Below, in pieces: positions 59,107 to 64,000 of a DNA stretch of 64,000 nt. The position numbers and the translations under genes were made by a program. The notes under the pieces were generated by a model that was not told the DNA's origin, searched no databases, and saw only the letters and a list, made by a program, of their open reading frames with translations. The number at the start of each line of letters is the position of its first letter. Position 1 is the stretch's first letter. This stretch comes from Chitinophaga polysaccharea (GTDB lineage Bacteria; Bacteroidota; Bacteroidia; Chitinophagales; Chitinophagaceae), in assembly GCF_007829335.1 (NCBI RefSeq), contig NZ_VIWO01000001.1, forward strand, positions 1,364,001 through 1,428,000. Reading direction: 5' to 3'.

Positions 59107-59781
59107 CTAGTGTAGTTTACGGCTAAAGCGGGGACGTTGTGATAAATCGAAGTTGTACAATAGGGTGATACCATAAATATCCGGTTGCCTTTTGCTAACA
59201 CTCTTCATATAGGAGCCTTTGAGTTCTATGCCATCCGCTTTGTCGCCAATCCGGATCCTGATGCCAGCATTAGCCACCGGCCCAAAGGAATCCTGGTAGG
59301 TGGAATCGGTATAATGATAATTCCTGATCACCTGCTTAACATTCACCGGGCCATAGTGATAGCCCAAACCGCCTCCCACAAAGAAGCCTACCCGGTGCGG
59401 ATTATCGGGAGAGGAAAGTGCCCCGACATTGAAATTCAGCATAACCGGTATGTCAATCATAAACCGGGATTTTACTTCCGGTTCGCCGGTGTCATAATCG
59501 TAATAGTAAATATCATCGCCCACATAGTAACTGTCTGTTTGCCTTCCGCCGCGACCACCAGAGCCACCAATGCTTAGCGGAATACCTACAGATAACGATG
59601 TGTTCTTATGTTCCACCAGGTTAAAGCGAGGCGAATAAGTTATAGCAATACTGAAGATACTGCCGAAGCGAGGGGTATGGTCAATGAATCCTGATAGGCC
59701 AACTGCATGCATAAAACTTTGGGAGAAAAGCCGGGAACCGGTGAGACAAATAATTGCTAACAAAACAATTTTTTTATTCAT
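59107..59781 (-). CDS. Exported outer-membrane beta-barrel-like protein
   Basis: A 224-residue protein with signal peptide NKKIVLLAIICLTGSRLFS. The mature part alternates hydrophobic and polar residues in strands ending in aromatic residues (IFSIAITYSPRF, VGFFVGGGLGYHYG, IYGITLLYNFDLS), which fits a small outer-membrane beta-barrel of eight to ten strands. A glycine-rich GGSGGRGGRQTD loop is exposed. No known family recognised. Convergent with the SAM hydrolase-like gene. Confidence 0.75.
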   Translation of the reverse strand: MNKKIVLLAIICLTGSRLFSQSFMHAVGLSGFIDHTPRFGSIFSIAITYSPRFNLVEHKNTSLSVGIPLSIGGSGGRGGRQTDSYYVGDDIYYYDYDTGEPEVKSRFMIDIPVMLNFNVGALSSPDNPHRVGFFVGGGLGYHYGPVNVKQVIRNYHYTDSTYQDSFGPVANAGIRIRIGDKADGIELKGSYMKSVSKRQPDIYGITLLYNFDLSQRPRFSRKLH

Positions 59782-59836
59782 GGTACAGATGGTATTGGCC
59801 GATCATGAAATGCGCAAAAGAGATGCCAATAAAGAG

Positions 59837-59876
59837 AAAAGCGATTGAAACGATCACCATCGCTTCAATCGCTTTT
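59837..59876 (-). terminator. Terminator after the GH35 gene
   Basis: 13-bp stem AAAAGCGATTGAA/TTCAATCGCTTTT continued by CGAT/ATCG around a 4-base loop; 18 bases after the stop of the GH35 gene, at the end of the glycosidase operon. Confidence 0.85.
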
Positions 59877-59894
59877 GTTAATTTTTATTTTGTA

Positions 59895-61700
59895 CTACTG
59901 TAATACATCCAGGATCGGATGATCAAGTCCCTGCACCTGGGTTTCAGCAGGTTTAATCAGCTCCAGTACTGTGATCTTATTTTGACCAGTTTTTAGCCAT
60001 TCAGCGGGAACATACAGTGTTTGCTGCGGCCCCACCTTCCAGTAACGGCCCAGGTGATGACCGTTAATCCATACTACACCTTTTCCCCACTTGCTCATAT
60101 CCAGGTAAGTATCGCCTCTGCTGCTCAGTGTAAAGCTGCCCTCTTTCAACACCGGTGCATCTGTCGCTACCGCCGATGCTTTGATAACGGGTTGTTGTTC
60201 ATATGGAAGCTTAAATTGTTGCCATTGATGAATCGCCTTTCCATTAAATAATACCTGTCCATCTATCCCTTTCCTGTTTTTCAGGAGATAAGGGCCAAAG
60301 TTGATGCGTCCCAGGTTTTCGACCAGGATCTCCAGTGTTACATTGCCTGCAGGGAGGGTAATGTCGGTGCTGTCCTGCTTCAGTCGCCTGTCGAGGATCG
60401 CTACTCTTTTTCCATTTATGAAAACCAACCCGTAATCACGGAGGTCTTTTATCTTTAAAGTGCCGCTACTGCCACCTTTGAGCGTGGTACGGTATAATAC
60501 AAAGCCATAGGCCTGTTTGAGGTCTTCAAACGTTAACGGATCTGCACTTTTTACCGCAACAGGCAGTTGGCTGAACAATGCGCTGCTACGTTCGAAAGTA
60601 ATAACAGGTGTTGTGATCACCGGCTTTTTAGCAGGAACTTCCGGTAAGGTTACTCCTGGTGCTAAATGCTTGGCAATTACTTCTCTGAATGCCATGAATT
60701 TAGGCGTGGCATTTCCTGCTTCATCCAGCGGTGCATCATAGTCGTAGCTGCTGATCTGTGGCGAATAAGGCGCTTCGTCGTTATAGTTGGCGCCGTTCAT
60801 ATAGCCGCGGGTGGTACCACCATGAAACATATACATATTGATGGAGATACCGGCAGCCAGTACCCGGTCTAAGCGGGTAAGGAAATTTTCGTAAGGAACG
60901 GTATGGTGTTTTTCTCCCCAGGAATCAAACCAGGCAGGGTACCACTCTGCAATGTAGAATGGGCCTTTGCCATTGTGGTTTTCTTTTACCAGTTGTTTTA
61001 CTTTTTCCGGATCATCCACGCCATTTACGGCCGGCAGTAAACCCGGTAAGTGTCCTTTGGCTACATCTGCCGCAGGATCGCAGGTATACAGCAAACCGTC
61101 AAAGCCGGCTTCTGTAAACATTTTACGGTTAAGCTCCAGGTAAGATTTATCATTGGAGTAAGAGCCATATTCATTTTCGATCTGCGTCATCAGGATGTTA
61201 CCGCCATGATTGATCTGCAAATGCGCCAACTGTTTACCTACGGCTTTAATATAGTTATTATAAGCCTTCAGGTATTGAGGTTCTTTACTCCTCACTTCCA
61301 GCCCTTTTATTTCCTGTAACCAGTAAGGATAACCGCCAAATTCCCATTCTGCGCAGGCGTAAGGACTGGGGCGTAAAATTACCCACATACCTTCTTCCTG
61401 GCATATTTTTACAAAAGCAGCTACATCGCTGTTGCCGGAAAAATTATAATGTCCCTGCTCTGGTTCGTGCATGTTCCAGAACACATAAGTACCTATGGTA
61501 TTTAATCCCATGGCTTTGGCCATTTTGATCCGGTCGCGCCACGATTCACGGGGCACCCGCAGATAATGGATCTCGCCGGAAATCATCTGGAAGGGTTTCC
61601 CATCCAGCAAAAAGGAGGAGTCGCCTAACTGAAAAGTATGCTGTGCGCTTAGCTGGAAGCAACATAACATCATCAGTATTACTACGCTGATTTTTTTCAT
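59895..61700 (-). CDS. Secreted glycoside hydrolase family 35 (beta-galactosidase)
   Basis: A 601-residue exported enzyme; ATG 61700 is used, since the codon before it is GTG. A signal peptide (KKISVVILMMLCCFQLSAQ) leads into the catalytic barrel: DGKPFQMISGEIHYLRVPRESW, WEFGGYPYWL, the acid/base glutamate in QIENEYGSY and the nucleophile in YIAEWYPAWFD, then MFHGGTTRGYMNGAN. Jelly-roll domains close it. It releases terminal beta-galactose. It begins four bases after the GH30 gene, so both are co-expressed. Confidence 0.93.
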   Translation of the reverse strand: MKKISVVILMMLCCFQLSAQHTFQLGDSSFLLDGKPFQMISGEIHYLRVPRESWRDRIKMAKAMGLNTIGTYVFWNMHEPEQGHYNFSGNSDVAAFVKICQEEGMWVILRPSPYACAEWEFGGYPYWLQEIKGLEVRSKEPQYLKAYNNYIKAVGKQLAHLQINHGGNILMTQIENEYGSYSNDKSYLELNRKMFTEAGFDGLLYTCDPAADVAKGHLPGLLPAVNGVDDPEKVKQLVKENHNGKGPFYIAEWYPAWFDSWGEKHHTVPYENFLTRLDRVLAAGISINMYMFHGGTTRGYMNGANYNDEAPYSPQISSYDYDAPLDEAGNATPKFMAFREVIAKHLAPGVTLPEVPAKKPVITTPVITFERSSALFSQLPVAVKSADPLTFEDLKQAYGFVLYRTTLKGGSSGTLKIKDLRDYGLVFINGKRVAILDRRLKQDSTDITLPAGNVTLEILVENLGRINFGPYLLKNRKGIDGQVLFNGKAIHQWQQFKLPYEQQPVIKASAVATDAPVLKEGSFTLSSRGDTYLDMSKWGKGVVWINGHHLGRYWKVGPQQTLYVPAEWLKTGQNKITVLELIKPAETQVQGLDHPILDVLQ

Positions 61701-61703
61701 CAC

Positions 61704-63227
61704 TTACTGTTTATTTGCGTTTAATTGTTGGGTCAGTGTCATCACAGATCGTGCGGGTATCGTTATCGTATGCCCGTTTACGTTACCAGGTTGTAAGTTA
61801 CCTTCTTCATTGGTGGTGTAGCTGCGCATACTCCCGCGAGGTAAGCCTTTGCCGCCTACCTCGATGTTGGCGGCGGTGGAGCGGCTGTTGATCACCACAA
61901 TAGCGAGGCTGTTGTCTGTATTTCTGTAGGCCGACAGATAGATATCTTTTGTATTAGCATTGTCTGCCAGTTGCGCGGATATCCTTTGTGCGCCGGGTCT
62001 TACAAAGCGGCTGTAGTTACCGAATACCCATAACATTTTGGTATCGTGAATTTGCCCGTCCGCTTTGTTTTTATCTATATAAATCAATCCGTCTTTATAA
62101 TCGTATGGCGATATGGCCAGCCACCACTGCCAGGCTGATGCGTTGGCAACGGTAAGATCAGTGTGGATAACCCTTGCCAGGTATAAGGCGGCGTCCATGC
62201 TCAGGTCTACCTTGTTGCCGCTCATTTCGCCGGCATTATCGCCCAGTATGCAATATTCTGATTGCCAGAAAGGAATGCCCTTCAGGGCTGCGTGTAATCT
62301 TTTACGTATAGCTACTGCCGTGTCTTGTGGAGAGGTAGTGAAATAGCTGTGTCCCGCTATCGCTTTGTATACCCCGGGGCGGTTGCCCAGGTAAGTTGGA
62401 CTGTGCGGACCAAAGAAAGCAGCGATCTGCGTGCCTTTGGCCGGTTTATCTTCACCGGCATAGAGATAGTTTATCTTGCCTGCTTCTGTTATTAAAATCT
62501 TTGTGGGGAGCTGGTGTTGATGAAAGGTCTGGTCTACCGCTTTCACAAGGCCATAAATTTGTTCGTTGTTATAAGGACATCCTTCCTGGCCGCCATCGCT
62601 CCAATCCCACTGTGGCTCGTTAACAGGGCTCACAAAGTTGAGCGTGATGCCGGTTTCCTGCCGGATGCCTTGTACCACGTCTTTCAGGAAATTGGCTACG
62701 GCGGGGTATTGCTCAGGTGCCAGGTTGCATTGCCCGTTGCTGGCGAATGCTTTGCCGTTGCGGGTGAAGACTACCGGCGGACTATTCAGAAAGCCCAGGA
62801 ACTGTTGAACGCCCCTGGCTTTGGCGGCAGTTAAGAACCAGATCTGTCCGGCTTGCTGCTGCCAGTGGTATTGATGATCGGCGCCCAGGAAGCAGGCTGC
62901 CCGCCGCCATTCATCACGGATGCCACTCTCGCTCCCTTGTTCAGTGCTGCCGGCGCCAATGTTAAACCGCCACATCGACAGGCCAATACCTTTGGGTTGC
63001 CCGTTGGCCGTTGTATCGCTGCTAAACAACCAGTCGGCCAGCTGGTTTCTTTTAGGATCCGGCCAGGTGCCGGTAAACTGGCAGGACCAGGCATCAGATG
63101 CTGCAAAGTTGTGAATAGTTTGTGCCTTCCTGGAAAGGTCGATGTTTACCCGCATCGCCGGGTTATGCTGAGATATACCCTGCTGTAATATCATACAACC
63201 CAGCAGGGCGCCTGTTATTTTTTTCAT
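61704..63227 (-). CDS. Secreted glycoside hydrolase family 30 (endo-beta-1,6-galactanase-like)
   Basis: A 507-residue exported enzyme starting at MKKITGALLGCMILQQGISQ (ATG 63227). The barrel begins with TIHNFAASDAWSCQFTG, and holds the acid/base glutamate in FVSPVNEPQWDWSD and the nucleophile in PFWQSEYCILGD. A C-terminal beta-domain has SLAIVVINSRS and SVMTLTQ. The motif order and GTWPDPKRNQLADWLFS match the GH30 group of endo-beta-1,6-galactanases, consistent with its beta-galactosidase partner. Substrate is inferred from family and context. Confidence 0.82.
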   Translation of the reverse strand: MKKITGALLGCMILQQGISQHNPAMRVNIDLSRKAQTIHNFAASDAWSCQFTGTWPDPKRNQLADWLFSSDTTANGQPKGIGLSMWRFNIGAGSTEQGSESGIRDEWRRAACFLGADHQYHWQQQAGQIWFLTAAKARGVQQFLGFLNSPPVVFTRNGKAFASNGQCNLAPEQYPAVANFLKDVVQGIRQETGITLNFVSPVNEPQWDWSDGGQEGCPYNNEQIYGLVKAVDQTFHQHQLPTKILITEAGKINYLYAGEDKPAKGTQIAAFFGPHSPTYLGNRPGVYKAIAGHSYFTTSPQDTAVAIRKRLHAALKGIPFWQSEYCILGDNAGEMSGNKVDLSMDAALYLARVIHTDLTVANASAWQWWLAISPYDYKDGLIYIDKNKADGQIHDTKMLWVFGNYSRFVRPGAQRISAQLADNANTKDIYLSAYRNTDNSLAIVVINSRSTAANIEVGGKGLPRGSMRSYTTNEEGNLQPGNVNGHTITIPARSVMTLTQQLNANKQ

Positions 63228-63302
63228 GTTCCTAGTAAGCGGTTGCACGCAAAGCCGCATGGTATGCAAGGACTTCCCGTAGTAAGAAGGGTAGTTGCAA
63301 GC

Positions 63303-63369
63303 CTGTAAAGTAGTAAAATAGTCGCTGATTATTTTCCAAATCTGATGCTGCTACCTTACTACTTTACAG
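63303..63369. repeat. Inverted repeat between the SusD and GH30 genes
   Basis: Perfect 14-base arms CTGTAAAGTAGTAA (63303-63316) and its complement (63356-63369), 39 bases apart, in the 190-base gap between susD-like and GH30 genes. A long hairpin in the intercistronic RNA could limit read-through into the glycosidase genes or stabilise the susD message. Confidence 0.65.
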
Positions 63370-63417
63370 ATGCTTTGCTCCTGTTGGATTCATGCTATTG
63401 TCTGAAACTTATCATGA

Positions 63418-64000
63418 CTAGTAGCCAGGGTTCTGTTTCAGGGTGCCATTGGAGGCCAGTATATCTGCTCTTGGAACTGGTAACCAGTAGTTGGCCTCTT
63501 TAAATAAGCGGTTATCCAGGGCTACTTTCCTTGCATAAGTATAGGCGCCGCCGTTAGCCGTAATGGTAATGCCATAAGCAGGTATATTTTCGGTAACTGT
63601 AGCAATTTTCCACCTGCGAACATCATAGAAGCGGTGCTCTTCAAAGGCCAGCTCTACCTGTCTTTCTCTCCTGATAGCGTCGCGCATCTGGTCTTTGGAA
63701 AGCCCTGGTGTTAATGCCGGCTGATGCACGCTGGCGCGCTGGCGGATCTGGTTGATAGCATTATATACGCTGGCATCCGGACCAACCGCTTCATTTTGCG
63801 CTTCAGCGTAGTTCAGTAATACTTCTGCATAACGAATGTAAATCCAGGGCTGTAACCCCGCTACATCCCATGGGTTGTCGATAGGATTTTTATCATCCAG
63901 GAATTTGCGCAGGTAATAACCTGTTTTGGAAGCATTCCAGTTGGAAGGACCATCCTTACTGTCTTTACCCCCTGGCGTAAAAGTTTGTATGGTAGATCCG
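63418..64000 (-). CDS. SusD/RagB family outer-membrane lipoprotein, C-terminal part (5' beyond window)
   Basis: The frame is open to the window end, so this is the C-terminal 194 residues of a larger protein. YIRYAEVLLNYAEAQNEA, YNAINQIRQRASV and RDAIRRERQVELAFEEHRFYDVRRWK are diagnostic of SusD/RagB, the surface glycan-binding partner of a TonB-dependent SusC transporter. With the downstream GH30 and GH35 enzymes it marks a polysaccharide utilization locus; the SusC gene should lie beyond the window. Confidence 0.95.
   Translation of the reverse strand, partial: GSTIQTFTPGGKDSKDGPSNWNASKTGYYLRKFLDDKNPIDNPWDVAGLQPWIYIRYAEVLLNYAEAQNEAVGPDASVYNAINQIRQRASVHQPALTPGLSKDQMRDAIRRERQVELAFEEHRFYDVRRWKIATVTENIPAYGITITANGGAYTYARKVALDNRLFKEANYWLPVPRADILASNGTLKQNPGY

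Noticed and set aside
1..64000. CRISPR arrays, insertion sequences, prophage or rRNA
   Set aside because: No regularly spaced direct repeats, transposase or phage structural genes, or rRNA segments were seen.

Overview
The window looks like chromosomal DNA of a Bacteroidota bacterium, most likely a Chitinophaga-like member of the Chitinophagaceae. Three things point there. Several genes and all three intact tRNAs follow the Bacteroidota promoter pattern (a -7 box of the form TAnnTTTG with TTTG or TTG about 19-21 bases upstream). The gene families are typical of the phylum: a SusD/RagB lipoprotein, roughly 800-residue FtsX-type permeases, an ABC permease-M1 peptidase fusion, a LytS/LytTR pair, DUF3127, DUF2975 with its XRE partner, and many AraC regulators. 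The window also carries secreted glycosidases. No insertion sequence, prophage, CRISPR array or rRNA was seen.

Layout. 1-2 kb: end of deoC, a SPOR protein and an M20 amidohydrolase. 2.1-4 kb: a TetR-controlled cassette (two membrane proteins and a rhodanese) with two matching operators. 4-6.8 kb: a GntR(YtrA-like)-ABC transporter operon with an operator at its promoter. 6.9-17 kb: core genes (glyA, a nucleotidyltransferase, a nitronate monooxygenase/FabK-like enzyme, an ABC exporter, an FAD oxidoreductase, a DUF3127 protein, dnaA, tRNA-Ser). 17.6-22 kb: a compact four-gene accessory cluster (terpene-cyclase-like alpha/alpha toroid protein, GT4, GT2, UbiA prenyltransferase), the best candidate here for an undescribed biosynthetic system. 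22-28 kb: a beta-helix repeat protein, a small secreted protein, an FtsX permease, and tRNA-Pro followed by two damaged copies of its 3' end that flank a MaoC-like gene. 28-36.5 kb: AraC/NmrA pair, GH27 glycosidase, hybrid histidine kinase, class I terpene synthase, GNAT, metallo-beta-lactamase-fold protein and a second tRNA-Pro. 36.8-40.5 kb: a LytS/LytTR system followed by a small secreted protein, a lipoprotein hydrolase and a RidA pseudogene. 40.5-59 kb: accessory enzymes and regulators (epoxide hydrolase, AraC, VOC, GNATs, the ABC-M1 peptidase system, DUF2975/XRE, a methyltransferase, PI-PLC, Ada, an esterase, an acyltransferase and an exported SAM hydroxide adenosyltransferase homologue). 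59-64 kb: part of a polysaccharide utilization locus (SusD, GH30, GH35) consistent with beta-1,6-galactan or arabinogalactan use.

How the parts fit. Regulators sit beside their likely targets: TetR with a rhodanese cassette, GntR with an ABC transporter, AraC with an NmrA-type reductase, LytTR with a secreted-protein operon. A second theme is decay. Short relics that keep a recognisable protein or tRNA tail lie in several gaps: an exonuclease-like motif at 17.3 kb, a ChrA-like tail at 23.5 kb, a membrane-protein tail at 31.7 kb, RidA at 40.3 kb, an NTF2-like N-terminus at 44.2 kb, and tRNA-Pro tails at 27.1 and 28.1 kb. All function calls rest on motif reading by eye; no database search was run.
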